Assembly: GCA_963752965.1 (NCBI GenBank)
Contig: CAVWAJ010000012.1
Location: forward strand, 124,001 to 188,000
DNA length: 64,000 nt
Origin: QHXW01 sp963752965
GTDB taxonomy: Bacteria > Acidobacteriota > Terriglobia > Bryobacterales > Bryobacteraceae
Direction of reading: 5' to 3'
The notes beneath the pieces were generated by a model. That model saw nothing but the letters and a program-made list of their open reading frames with translations. It had not been told where the DNA came from and did not search any database. Made by a program: the position numbers and the translations under genes. This document shows, one piece after another, positions 34,129-43,750 of this stretch (its first letter is position 1; the number at the start of each line of letters is the position of its first letter).

Positions 34129-37100
34129 ACACGCTCCTGGCTTGATAAGTCTCGGACTGCTGCTGCAATCCGTTCTTGATTTTTGATACGCGGCCTTTTA
34201 GTTCCCGTCCGTGCATAAATGATGGTCCTCACCGCCAGCCCGGTCATTTCCGCAACGCGCTCCGGCGCCACTTTATTCAATGCGGATCGAATCACGCTTT
34301 CCCATTCATCGCGGCGCGGATTAGGGTATTCCGTGTAGACTTCTTGTGCCGAGTGGACCAGCGCAGACGCAACGTCCTCGATCTTGTTCGATTCCTTGCC
34401 AATGTATGTGGTCTTGAGGATGCGGACGTGGCGGCGCTGTAGCAACCCAATCGTTTGTTTGTCGCACGCTTCACCACTCGCGCCCGCACACTTCGATTCC
34501 GGGTGAAACTCGTATTCGCGCAAAACGTCGCCATACGTTTTCACAAGCGCGGTGCGCTCGTTCGGGTAGCCGGTCGTCACGATACGGAAGCGTCTGCCGG
34601 TGTACTGGTCAATCCACTCCATTCCGAGCCACTTCCTCGGATTTGATTGATACGGTGCTATAAGGTGAAAGTGTTCTGGGTCCGAATCGATGGGGTGCCC
34701 CAATTGTTTCACGTGGCAAGTTAACAGGAAATTGAACGGCTTGATTTGGTCACGATATTTTTTGCCGTAGTTTAGATATGCCAACGGTCTCATAGCGCCG
34801 GGGCTGCCTACGGCCAGACGTCCAACCGCTGGCAAATCTTCGAAGTCGAGTCTTTGAGTCGGCAGCTTCAGCGCTTTGCGAATGATATTGAGCCATACGT
34901 GTGAAATCCAATCTCGGTTTTCGGGATCGATTGGATTCAGAAGATGCCCGAGCCCGTGCTCTGACCATTGGTTCTCTTTGTTGTTAGCGTTTTTGCGCAG
35001 CAGGACGGGCGCGCCGTTTTCGTCGTACAGAAAGAGTGCGTACCGCTTCGCTGAAATCGCAAAGCAGTAGATTTGACGCTGCTGTTTTGTCTTGGGGTCA
35101 AAATTGTCGTCTTCGATTTTGAGAATGGAGCCCGATACCGCGTCGTGATCGTATGGCTTCAACACCGCAAACCGATCTGAGAGTTTGCTGGACCTGCTCC
35201 CACGACAACGCCTTTACCGCTTCACGCCGATTCGCCGTTTTGTACAAACCGCCAGGGCACGGCACCAGCCCGCCGTGCTCCGTGGCAACAATCGCCATAG
35301 AATCCGTATCCTCCATCGCATACGTGCCGCCCAATTCGCGAATGCAATTTTCTAGCAGCGCTAGCATGAGACGCGCCGCGCCCGTGATCAAAGACGCCAG
35401 CGGCGGAAAGCAGTATTCGCCGGGCACGTCCGGGTGCTGAACAACGCATTTGAACGGCTCGGGATCGATGCCATGGCAGGTGGTGACGACTTTCTCGTCT
35501 GATTCTTGCCGGTTCATTTCCGCGTATATGCCGTAGCTGGCAGCATTAGCCAGAACCTTCAGTGCTTTTTTGAGCCGCTCTTTGTCCGTCTCTGAAAGAT
35601 CCGGGCGCGATGCCAAGCGCATTCGCTCCTCGATCACAGCTTTGAAGAAATCCTGTTTTCTCGGATCGATATCAACTACGCCGAGCAGTTTGGTCGGTTT
35701 CAGGCCCGGAACGGTACCGCACGGCTCGACACGGAATGCGTCCACAATCTTCGGCATCCGCCCCGTCAGCAGCACTGAGGCAACAATATCGGGAAGCGAG
35801 TACCACAGCGCACATTCTTTCGACTCACGGTTCACGGAGTAAACCTGACTTACGGCCACTTGCCAATCGTTACTTTCCTGACTGTATTTCGCGCGGGACG
35901 GCAGAATGTCGCCATCCGGCATGATTTGAACGAAGGCTGGTAATTCTTTCCAGGTTTCCTGATTAAACAATTCCGTAAATTCAGTGCTGACCAATTTCCT
36001 GAGGAATATCTCAATTTCTGCTTGGCAGTGCTCGACGACCTTGATTTTCCGGGCCGTCACAAATCGCCACAGGTCCATGAGGCTATTGACCGAGCTGTAC
36101 ATTGACAAATAATCGACATAAACCACGGGAACAGGAATTTTACGAATGTGCGCACTGGTTCGCCCACCGAAAAAGGCTGTTTCTGCATAGCCAAGGTATT
36201 CTTTGGGAAAGTCCGGCTGGCGCGTCAGGATCGGTTTTATCCCCATTGCTCGCAGGTATGCCTTTCCAATTGAGGCTGGCGAATACGCCTTCGTGACCTG
36301 TAATGCGATGGGATGCTTGGCGTATTCTTCTAGCAGCTTTACGGCGAGTTCAGCAGTTGCCAAAACGTCGCGCCGATTGTAGTCGATGTATTCCTCTGTG
36401 ACCACGCCGTGACAGGCCGCGTGTTCTTTTCCGTGTTCGACCCCGAACGCCTTGCACGCGGATTCCAGGGAGTGCCCTTTGTCGGTTAATGCAAATGCGA
36501 GCGTGCGGAGGTCCAGAAAATTGCCACGGAAAATATATCCGTCTTCTGGCTCTCCCGATTCCGAGCCTTCGGGTATCAGATCAACCCGATCCGGCTTCCT
36601 ACGCGACGTGAAGCCCTTCAGGGCACGCTTACTGTCAATGTGCTTAATGCAGATTGCGGGCCGATGATACTCGCGCTGTTCGTTACCGGATTCATCGACG
36701 TAATCCCAAAGACCCAGCGAGAAGCCACCAGAAAAACGTCCCCGTGCATTTGTGAAATCGACTGAAACACGAGAAATATCGAACGGAAAGTTAAAGGCGA
36801 CCAAAAGCCAGCGCCCTTTGTATGCCTTGTGGAAGATCTCATCCACAAATTGGCTGCGCGTCAGCAAATGTAATTTCTCGGAACGACGACCGGCAACATA
36901 CTGTTCAAGAACGCGGCGATCTTCTTCCGGTAGATCATCGGCGTAGAAGATGCCCTCTTTGACGCATCGCCCGGAGATGATGCATCGATAGCTCCCAAAC
37001 GTCAAGGCCTGTGTTTCATCAATGCGGGTTTCTGTGTCGAAGACTAGCATTGCTTCTGGGCAGCGCCAATGCTTGGGGGATTTTGTGCGGCGTTCCTTTT

Positions 37101-37170
37101 TCGCACGAGCTTCGGGTTCGGGATAGACGCGAATAGCAACTGGTAACGTTTTGAGTTCACGATTTGACAT
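34125..37170 (-). pseudogene. polB: family B DNA polymerase of the casposon, one frameshift
   Basis: The start at 37170 (MSNRELKTLPVAIRVYPEPE) overlaps the HNH gene by 14 bases. Exonuclease motifs: FDTET at about residue 44, YNRRD at about 264-268. Polymerase motif A is VVYVDYLSMYSSV (Asp about 353), motif B KVLANAASYGIYAE (about 538-550), motif C MEDTDSMAIV (about 619-626), so both catalytic sites are complete. Near 35177 the frame must move by one base: LSWEQVQQTL in the first frame continues as DRFAVLKPYDHDAVSG in the second, which then runs to 34125 with ILKIEDDNFDP, FLLTCHVKQLGHPIDSDPEH and a C-terminal HTH-like tail. It is either a recent mutation or programmed slippage. Confidence 0.85.
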
Positions 37171-37657
37171 GTTTCCTATTTTCTTTCTCACTGGTTGTCT
37201 TTGCGGCCTTTCTCTTCTTAGGCCCTGCTGGTCGATCCGCATCTCGCTTTTCAAGCATTTCTGCAACTGGTATCAAGAGTTCTTTCATCAGGTAAAGATT
37301 CGTGTCCGCAAATCCGCGGATGGCAGCAGCAGCGGCGAGTTCTTTACTTCTGTGCGGATTTTCTAAAGTTTTCCTTGGCCACTTGTATTGGGCGACGTTC
37401 AACTCGGCGCGATGATCATTTACCGGCACGGCTATTGTCGTCGGGTTGTTTGCCCGGCCAGCAGGGTGATGGTTATCGAAAGGCGTTTTCCCATCTCGTT
37501 CTCGTTTACACGCGGCACAGATGACCGGATTGCTGCCTGCGATCAATGCATCCGGTCGCGATTCACCACACACACAGCGGCGACTCCCAACTCGTCGGGC
37601 AGCTATACTTTTGCGGATATGTGCAGCGGCTTCATCGCGCTCTGGTAGCTTCAGCAT
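37157..37657 (-). CDS. HNH-like endonuclease (casposon core)
   Basis: A 166-residue protein with CVCGESRPDALIAGSNPVIC, AACKRERDGKTPFDNHHPAG and NPTTIAVPVNDHRAELN. The two Cys pairs and the NHHxxG...N...H core fit the zinc-stabilised HNH (beta-beta-alpha metal) nucleases found in casposons. The C-terminal tail is Lys-rich (KKRKAAKTTSEKENRKHVKS). Its ATG directly follows the stop of the upstream HTH gene and its end overlaps the polB start, so the three are one operon. Confidence 0.75.
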   Translation of the reverse strand: MLKLPERDEAAAHIRKSIAARRVGSRRCVCGESRPDALIAGSNPVICAACKRERDGKTPFDNHHPAGRANNPTTIAVPVNDHRAELNVAQYKWPRKTLENPHRSKELAAAAAIRGFADTNLYLMKELLIPVAEMLEKRDADRPAGPKKRKAAKTTSEKENRKHVKS

Positions 37658-38233
37658 TTACGCGCTTCGGGCGGCGTACAGGCTTTCGAAAGACAGCACG
37701 CCTGCCGCACCCCTCCTGTTCAGTTCTGTCAGATCTGTCAGTAACGAAATCTGCTCGCCGTTTGCGGCCTTGATTTTCTTGTTGTGGAATTTCTTTAGCC
37801 CCGCAGAGTCTCCCGTCTGAAGGTAAATGTGCAGCGCATTTGAATACTTGCCAATCAGACTGGCTTGCCGAAATCCTCGTACTCCGATTTCGCGTTTACC
37901 TTCTGGGGTATGCACGACGAGTACACGCAAAAGGTTGTCGTCTTTTTTTGGGGACCATTTACCGCCGCTAGTTTTTTGAAGCGCAGAACCGGCCCAGCGC
38001 TTTACAGTGCGTGGAGAGACACCAGATTCGTGCGAAGCCCTTTCGAGGGAAACTTTTTCGCCCCTCATCTTGGAGATCGCATTTACCAGGCGAGCCCACA
38101 TGTCTTTGAACTTGTCCGGTCGGGCGGAAAACTGCGCTGCGGTTCGGGGCGGCGATGAACCAGACTTCCGAGGCTGGCGCAATCCGCCGCTCTGCCGTGA
38201 TCGTCGTTGCTTTGGGTGTTTCTTGGCCCGCAT
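37658..38233 (-). CDS. HTH-containing casposon protein of unknown function
   Basis: A 191-residue basic protein. EKVSLERASHESGVSPRTVK and RWAGSALQKTSGGKWSPKKD read like a helix-turn-helix followed by a linker; RGFRQASLIGKYSNALHIYL is a second conserved-looking segment. The gene is promoter-proximal to HNH and polB with a TAA-ATG junction. It may be the DNA-binding partner or regulator of the replication genes. Family not recognised. Confidence 0.6.
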   Translation of the reverse strand: MRAKKHPKQRRSRQSGGLRQPRKSGSSPPRTAAQFSARPDKFKDMWARLVNAISKMRGEKVSLERASHESGVSPRTVKRWAGSALQKTSGGKWSPKKDDNLLRVLVVHTPEGKREIGVRGFRQASLIGKYSNALHIYLQTGDSAGLKKFHNKKIKAANGEQISLLTDLTELNRRGAAGVLSFESLYAARSA

Positions 38234-38317
38234 TGTCTACGGGTCTAAGGTAGAGCACCTCACCATTCGAATAGCAATGCGAGGAAATGCGAGGATTACG
38301 AGGAAAAGTGACCGATT

Positions 38318-39004
38318 CTACTTCAGGAGTTGTTTCTGCCTAAGGATGTTAACGAAGTCTTCCGGCTTCATTCCTAGGATTCGACCGAAGTTCTGGTTAT
38401 CTGCCTCCGTAGCTTTCGGGTCGTTTCGTTGCCAATATTCGAACTGTCGCGCACCGGAGTGTCCGATGGAGAGCCAGAGGTGACGCCTACGAATGGGTTC
38501 CTGGCTCATCTCGTTACATTCTTGGAGAAACTCGTCCACCTGACTTCGGCGTTGATCCTTCTCGTCGGCGACGGGAGGATCGGAGCAGGGCGAGGGTTTG
38601 GAGTCAGTCTGGGGAGCGTGTTCTATTTCCAGCGCACGCGATTCGAGTGCGTTACAAACGTCTGCTGAAGTTTGACAAAGATTTTTGATACATCCGAATT
38701 CCTGGAAAGCAGCCCCTGACGGCCCGACTAGATCCATTTGTGGGCCGTGCTCTTTCACCCGAGTCAGCCAAATCTCCAGTAGACCGGCGTCCGCATCTTT
38801 GCGGAGCTTAATGCCAGCGCGTATTGCGAGTGGTTCAAACTGTGCTCGCAGCGAAAGCCCTGCGGAGTCTCCTTTGGCCACGACGTTCCATGATTCTCGG
38901 AACTGATTGCCAGCCGGAAAGCTCCATTCAGCACGAAGGGTGGCGTTCGGGTCCAACATCCGAAATTTCTCTGCGTGGTCGCGCCAGAAATCAGAATCGA
39001 GCAT
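38318..39004 (-). CDS. casposon protein of unknown function with a C-terminal DNA-binding-like domain
   Basis: From ATG 39004 (MLDSDFWRDHAEKFRMLDPN) about 228 residues; the frame is open to 39136. The C-terminal part (EPIRRRHLWLSIGHSGARQF, EYWQRNDPKATEADNQNFGR) resembles a small helix-turn-helix. The N-terminal half (ATLRAEWSFPAGNQFRESWN) is unlike anything I recognise. It is divergent from the casposase gene, sharing a short upstream region. Confidence 0.5.
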   Translation of the reverse strand: MLDSDFWRDHAEKFRMLDPNATLRAEWSFPAGNQFRESWNVVAKGDSAGLSLRAQFEPLAIRAGIKLRKDADAGLLEIWLTRVKEHGPQMDLVGPSGAAFQEFGCIKNLCQTSADVCNALESRALEIEHAPQTDSKPSPCSDPPVADEKDQRRSQVDEFLQECNEMSQEPIRRRHLWLSIGHSGARQFEYWQRNDPKATEADNQNFGRILGMKPEDFVNILRQKQLLK

Positions 39005-39166
39005 CACTCCATTGCATCCGGCAGGGCAGAAGCTTACGATATAAGTGTACTCAGTTTTTCTTCTAGAAGCTTCGGCGATTGATGTCGGAGTCCTCGTGTA
39101 TTTAGCGGGCTCGCCGCTTGTTAGAGCAAGCGACAAGCCCTAACCACCAAAGGAGGGTCGTCTCCA

Positions 39167-40762
39167 ATGGCAGCTACGCCAACCGTATCTCAACGTCCAC
39201 AATTTCGCAAATCTGCGGAATCCACCGAATCACCACAGCAGTTTTCAACAGAACCACCCACTCTCCGGGCGTCACGGAACGGCGTTGTAACGCTGTTCGG
39301 TTATGGCATCAAAATCAGCGTCGAACGCGGTCACCTGATGCTCGAAGATGGCATCGGCGCGGATCGGCACAAGTGGCAGTTTTCGCGTGTTGGCCATGGC
39401 CTGAAGCGGCTCGTTGTGATCGGTAACGACGGATTCGTCTCGCTCGCGGCCCTTCGCTGGCTTGCCGATCAGGACGCTGCGTTTGTGATGCTGGAGAGGG
39501 ACGGCTCCGTGCTGGCGACTACCGGACCGACCCGTGCTTCAGACGCGCGACTGAGGCGCTCGCAGGCTCTCGCCTTTCACTCTGGAGCCGCGTTGCGGAT
39601 TGCAAGAGAATTGATCACTCAGAAACTTGCTGGTCAGCAACAGGTCGCGGGTGATAAATTGCGAAATTCAGATATCGCATACGCCATCGGCAGATTTAAA
39701 GCCGCAATCGCAAACGCCGAGACGATTCCAGAAATCCGGGTGCTCGAAGCGCAGGCCGGAGCCGCGTACTGGTCCGCTTGGCACGATCTGCCGATCAACT
39801 TTCCGAAAATGGATTTAGCTCGGGTGCCGGAACACTGGAGAACCTTCGGCACGCGTAAATCAATATTAACCGGTTCGCCGCGCCTTGCCACCAATCCCCC
39901 CAACGCCATATTGAACTTTCTCTACACAGTGCTCGCGTCGGAAGCACGCCTTGCAGCCGCCGCCCTGGGCCTTGACCCCGCCATTGGTGTCCTCCACTAT
40001 GACACCCCGGCGCGGGATAGTCTCGCCTGTGATCTAATGGAACCCGTCCGCCCACAAGTCGATGCGTTTTTGCTGTCCTGGATTGTGGGGCAGACCGTTC
40101 GGCGAGAATGGTTCTTCGAGGATCGAAACGGGAATTGCCGGTTAATGGGACCATTTGCGGCAAGGCTGGCGGAAACAGCGCCAAACTGGGCTCGCGCGGT
40201 CGCGCCATTCGCCGAACGGGTCGTAAAGGAACTTTGGTCATGGATGTCCAAAGCACCTCGCGAACCCGCGCCGCCGACTCCGTTAACTCAGGCCCGCAAG
40301 CGGGAAGCTGTCGGCCGTCCGCCGATGCCGCCCGCGATACCGACACCCCGCCCGGAGAACGTGTGCAAGTTGTGCGGTGTTCCGATCAAGCGCGGGCCAA
40401 CCCAGTGCCCGAAATGTGCAATCACGGCTTCAACAGAACGCCTTACGGCAGCCGCGCAAGAGGGTCGGCGAATTTCGCAAAGCGCTGATGCACAGGCCCG
40501 CCGAGCCAAGACCCAACGCCGCCATGCGGCTGAAAGGGCCGCTTGGGAACCAACTAGCCTACCGTCATGGCTCACGCATGAGGTCTACGCGAAGAAGGTT
40601 CAACCACTGCTCGCGGCTTTCACGAGTCGGCAGGTCTCCAGGGCGCTTGGCGTTTCTCTTCAATATGCAATACGTCTGCGATCAGGCGAGTGCCCCGCGC
40701 ATCCACGGCATTGGGTGAAGCTGGCGGAAATGGTGGGAGTTTCAGTCAACGGCACCTCGTGA
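39167..40762 (+). CDS. cas1: casposase: solo Cas1 integrase with zinc ribbon and HTH tail
   Basis: A 531-residue Cas1 homologue. After a disordered N-terminus, GVVTLFGYGIKISVERGHLM begins the Cas1 beta-domain. The catalytic helical domain has Glu194 in VLEAQAGAAYWSAWHD, His277 in GVLHYDTPARDS and Asp289 in LACDLMEPVRPQVD, all three metal ligands. A linker leads to a zinc ribbon (Cys400/403/414/417) and a helix-turn-helix tail (FTSRQVSRALGVSLQYAIRL, PRHWVKLAEMVGVS). Casposases typically add a C-terminal HTH to Cas1. AAAGGAGGG lies 9 bases upstream of the ATG. No cas2 or CRISPR repeat is next to it. Confidence 0.92.
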   Translation: MAATPTVSQRPQFRKSAESTESPQQFSTEPPTLRASRNGVVTLFGYGIKISVERGHLMLEDGIGADRHKWQFSRVGHGLKRLVVIGNDGFVSLAALRWLADQDAAFVMLERDGSVLATTGPTRASDARLRRSQALAFHSGAALRIARELITQKLAGQQQVAGDKLRNSDIAYAIGRFKAAIANAETIPEIRVLEAQAGAAYWSAWHDLPINFPKMDLARVPEHWRTFGTRKSILTGSPRLATNPPNAILNFLYTVLASEARLAAAALGLDPAIGVLHYDTPARDSLACDLMEPVRPQVDAFLLSWIVGQTVRREWFFEDRNGNCRLMGPFAARLAETAPNWARAVAPFAERVVKELWSWMSKAPREPAPPTPLTQARKREAVGRPPMPPAIPTPRPENVCKLCGVPIKRGPTQCPKCAITASTERLTAAAQEGRRISQSADAQARRAKTQRRHAAERAAWEPTSLPSWLTHEVYAKKVQPLLAAFTSRQVSRALGVSLQYAIRLRSGECPAHPRHWVKLAEMVGVSVNGTS

Positions 40763-40769
40763 ACGCCAC

Positions 40770-41069
40770 GTGGACACACAACGCCGCCATCGCGCTGAAC
40801 CACGAACCTGGGCACAGTCGGACCAGCCCGCCTGGATTACCGAAGACACCTACGTGCAAAGGATTCAGCCGCTACTGCCACGCGTTTCGGGCGCGGCGAT
40901 TGCCAGAGCCCTCGGAGTGTGCAGGGCATACGCTGGTGATATTCAGCGGGGCCAGCGCCGCCCGCATCCACGGCATTGGGTGAAGCTGCCGGAATTGGTG
41001 GGAGTGTCTTGTGAACACTCACACGCGGATCTCCGCGAGTGTGACAAAACTCACATAGCAGCCCTATAA
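40770..41069 (+). CDS. standalone copy of the casposase HTH tail
   Basis: A 99-codon frame from GTG 40770, 7 bases after the casposase stop. RIQPLLPRVSGAAIARALGV, CRAYAGDIQRGQRRPHPRHW and VKLPELVGVS align with the last about 80 residues of the casposase (VQPLLAAFTSRQVSRALGV, PRHWVKLAEMVGVS). At the DNA level the stretch CGCATCCACGGCATTGGGTG and the bases after it are almost identical in both. It may be a separate DNA-binding protein or the leftover of a tandem duplication. Confidence 0.6.
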   Translation: MDTQRRHRAEPRTWAQSDQPAWITEDTYVQRIQPLLPRVSGAAIARALGVCRAYAGDIQRGQRRPHPRHWVKLPELVGVSCEHSHADLRECDKTHIAAL

Positions 41070-41070
41070 T
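41041..41070 (+). promoter_or_regulatory. promoter of the trypsin-like protease gene
   Basis: GTGACA (41041-41046) and TATAAT (41065-41070) are 18 bases apart, a near-consensus sigma-70 promoter. The start codon at 41110 is 40 bases downstream with a GGAGG ribosome site between them. Confidence 0.6.
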
Positions 41071-41109
41071 AAATCTGGTTGCCCTGATCTCAACGGCGTG
41101 GAGGCAGCA

Positions 41110-42339
41110 ATGTTGCCAACTCGGAATTGGCGGGCATTCAGACTGTTCTTTTTGATTTTCCCGCTCATCCCACATCTGATTTGCGCTCAACAGCCCGATG
41201 TCGCAGCGAAAATATATGCGCGCGCGGCCAAAAGCGTCCTTTTGATCTTGGTGAAATCCACCGATGGCCAAGTGGTTGCACAGGGCACCGGGTTTCTGAT
41301 CGAGGGCGGTAAAATCATCACAAACGAGCACGTCATCCGGGATGGGAATGCCGTCATCGATTTGGGGGGGGTGAGAATTCCCGTCACAGTAGAATCGTCT
41401 GACACTGTCAATGACATTGCGGTACTGACAACGTCCGCCGAGATTTCTGCGGAACCATTGGTCCTGTCCGAGAGAAGCCCGACTCCCGGTGCTAGCGTAT
41501 TCACTATCGGAAATCCACGTGGCCTTGAGAAGAGCATCAGCACAGGCGTCGTAGCGGGTCTGCGCCAAGTCGGAACGCGAGAACTGCTACAGATCACGAC
41601 TCCGATCTCACCGGGGTCTTCTGGTGGTCCCGTGTTCGATCTGTCTGGAAAAGTTGTGGGCGTTACAGTTGGAACCATAGAGGACGGCCAAAACCTCAAC
41701 TTCGCCGTTCCCACATCCGCCGTCATTAAAGTTCTTCACGGTCAAGCGGGGCCACAGGCTGACGCGTCCTCCCTAGTCGAAACCGCCGAATTGCTTATAT
41801 CTAAGCGCAGTGCACTGGAGTATTCTGAAGAACCGAATTCGCCATTCGTACAGATGGGGAATCAGATCAAAACGACGCTCTCGACCGCCATAGATCGTGC
41901 GGCAAAGGATGCAGATCTGCTGATTGAAATCTCGAATCAATTTCGTGAAAAACTTTGGGATAACACAATCAGCGATGTCGTGATATCAGCTGCTCAGAGA
42001 GCGTTGCAACTAAAGCCATCACCCAACGCAAATTTGGCTTTAGCCAAGGCTATCAACTGGAAAGTAACCTTCTCCGCTCAGGACGATACTACGAAATTAT
42101 TACTTGACCGTTCAGAAAAGGCTGCTAGGCAGGCTATCTCGCTTGCGACTCGCCCCAGCGCCGAGATGTACTGCACGCTCGGCGACACACTAGTCCTGAG
42201 AGAGTCATACGCAGCAGCAGATGTTGCCCTGCGGCGCGCCCTGGAGTTAAGCGGAGTAACCTCTGATGTGCAAGAGAGAATAAATATTCTCAGGGATCTG
42301 ATTATAGCCGACAACAATCTGCAGGAGGATGCCCGATAG
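41110..42339 (+). CDS. secreted trypsin-like serine protease with helical repeats (casposon cargo)
   Basis: From ATG 41110 (GGAGG 5 bases upstream) about 409 residues. Signal peptide FRLFFLIFPLIPHLICA precedes QQPD. The S1C (DegP-like) domain shows His in GGKIITNEHVIRDGNAVID, Asp in SSDTVNDIAVLTT and Ser in TPISPGSSGGPVFDLSGKV, so the triad is complete. There is no PDZ domain; the C-terminal 190 residues are helical with TPR-like elements (PSAEMYCTLGDTLVLRESYA, ADVALRRALELSG). It ends 7 bases before the IS256 element. Confidence 0.8.
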   Translation: MLPTRNWRAFRLFFLIFPLIPHLICAQQPDVAAKIYARAAKSVLLILVKSTDGQVVAQGTGFLIEGGKIITNEHVIRDGNAVIDLGGVRIPVTVESSDTVNDIAVLTTSAEISAEPLVLSERSPTPGASVFTIGNPRGLEKSISTGVVAGLRQVGTRELLQITTPISPGSSGGPVFDLSGKVVGVTVGTIEDGQNLNFAVPTSAVIKVLHGQAGPQADASSLVETAELLISKRSALEYSEEPNSPFVQMGNQIKTTLSTAIDRAAKDADLLIEISNQFREKLWDNTISDVVISAAQRALQLKPSPNANLALAKAINWKVTFSAQDDTTKLLLDRSEKAARQAISLATRPSAEMYCTLGDTLVLRESYAAADVALRRALELSGVTSDVQERINILRDLIIADNNLQEDAR

Positions 42340-42345
42340 TTCGTA

Positions 42346-43748
42346 GAAAGTAGCGACTCTCAAACCCCCGGCCATAATGGGCCGAGGGTCGATTTTTCTG
42401 CCAAGAAAAAGGAGAGAGTCGCTATGAAGAGACGATACCAGATAGAACAACAACGGGCCGTGCAGCAGTTCCGCCGGATCGCCATCGAACAGAATCCCAA
42501 CATCCAGATGATCCTTCCGCTGGCCGAGATCGTCGGCTTGTTACAGCAGGGCGTGGGCAACTTGCTGCGGCAGGCTGGTCTGGAACTGATGCACCTGGTG
42601 ATGGACGAGGAAGTAAAGTCGCTGGCCGGTGAGCGCCACCAGCAACACGAAGGGCGCAGGGCACAGCGTTGGGGCAAGGAAGATGGTTATTGCGTGGTGG
42701 ACGGCCAGAAGGTGCCGATCCGCAGAACGCGCCTACGCACGGCTGACAAACGGGAACAGCATTTAGGCAGCTACGAATTGTTTCAGCGTAGTGGGCCAAT
42801 GCAAGCGAGCGTGTGGGACAAGATGATGCGCGGACTCTCGACGCGCAACTACGGAGCCGTGGTGAAGGATTTCCAGAATGCCTACGGAATCGAGAAGTCG
42901 GCGGTTAGTGAGAACTTCATCGAAGCCAGCCGGGAGAAGGTGAAACAGTTGATGGAGCGGCCGCTGGGCGAGTTGCGCTTATGCGCGGTGCTGATCGACG
43001 GGACTCCATTCAAAGACCGGCAGATGATCGTAGCCCTTGGCATTGGCTGCGATGGAACCAAGACCGTGCTGGGCATCCGCGAGGGGGCGACGGAGAACGC
43101 GACCGTGGTGAGCGCTCTGTTGGGCGAGTTGGTGGAGCGAGGGTTGGACTTTTCGACGCCGCGGCTTTACATTCTGGACGGTGGCAAAGCGCTGCACGCG
43201 GCGGTGCGCCGCCATGCCGGGGAAGCGGCTTTCATCCAACGTTGTCAGGTCCATAAGAAACGGAACGTCGTGGATCACTTGCCCGACGAACATAAAGGCG
43301 ATATCAAAAAGAAACTCCAGAACGCCTACGCCATGTCGGAGTACTCCGACGCCAAACGCGCCTTGGAGAAATTGCACCGTGAACTGATGGATCTCAATCC
43401 GAGCGCGGCGCGCAGCCTGGAAGAGGGCATGGAGGAGACGCTCACAGTCCATCGGCTGCGGGTACCGGATCAACTCCGCCGGACACTGAGCTGCACCAAC
43501 GTCATCGAATCTGCCTTCTCCATCGTCGAAACCGTCTGCCGGAACGTGAAACGCTGGCAGCCCGGCGATCAGATCGAGCGCTGGGTTGGATCTGGATTGC
43601 TGGTTGCCGAGCGGCAGTTCCGCAAAGTCATCGGCCATCGCCAGATTCCAGTGCTCCTGTCCGCCATGACCAATGCGGTTTCCCAGAAGCCGATTGCGAA
43701 GCGAACTGCCGTCGCGTAGCCTATGAGGGTCGAGGGTCGCTAACTTTC
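42346..43748. mobile_element. IS256-family insertion sequence inside the casposon
   Basis: Inverted ends GAAAGTAGCGACTCTCAAAC and GAAAGTTAGCGACCCTCGAC (complement of the right end, 43729-43748) bracket one transposase gene, 1403 bp. The flanking 8-base sequences differ, so no target duplication is present; a deletion or recombination after insertion is likely. It separates the protease gene from the TPR gene fragment. Confidence 0.8.
42424..43719 (+). CDS. IS256 (Mutator) family transposase
   Basis: A 431-residue DDE transposase. Asp in CAVLIDGTPFKDRQMIVALG, Asp in PRLYILDGGKALHAAVRRHA and Glu in SCTNVIESAFSIVETVCR are the catalytic residues of the Mutator-like fold; CQVHKKRNVVDHLP is the conserved C/H motif. 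The frame is intact, so the element may be active. Confidence 0.9.
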   Translation: MKRRYQIEQQRAVQQFRRIAIEQNPNIQMILPLAEIVGLLQQGVGNLLRQAGLELMHLVMDEEVKSLAGERHQQHEGRRAQRWGKEDGYCVVDGQKVPIRRTRLRTADKREQHLGSYELFQRSGPMQASVWDKMMRGLSTRNYGAVVKDFQNAYGIEKSAVSENFIEASREKVKQLMERPLGELRLCAVLIDGTPFKDRQMIVALGIGCDGTKTVLGIREGATENATVVSALLGELVERGLDFSTPRLYILDGGKALHAAVRRHAGEAAFIQRCQVHKKRNVVDHLPDEHKGDIKKKLQNAYAMSEYSDAKRALEKLHRELMDLNPSAARSLEEGMEETLTVHRLRVPDQLRRTLSCTNVIESAFSIVETVCRNVKRWQPGDQIERWVGSGLLVAERQFRKVIGHRQIPVLLSAMTNAVSQKPIAKRTAVA

Positions 43749-43750
43749 AA

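Noticed and set aside
39167..40762. Cas1 as part of a second CRISPR-Cas system
   Set aside because: No cas2, other cas genes or repeats lie nearby; the HTH tail, PolB, HNH and inverted ends fit a casposon better.
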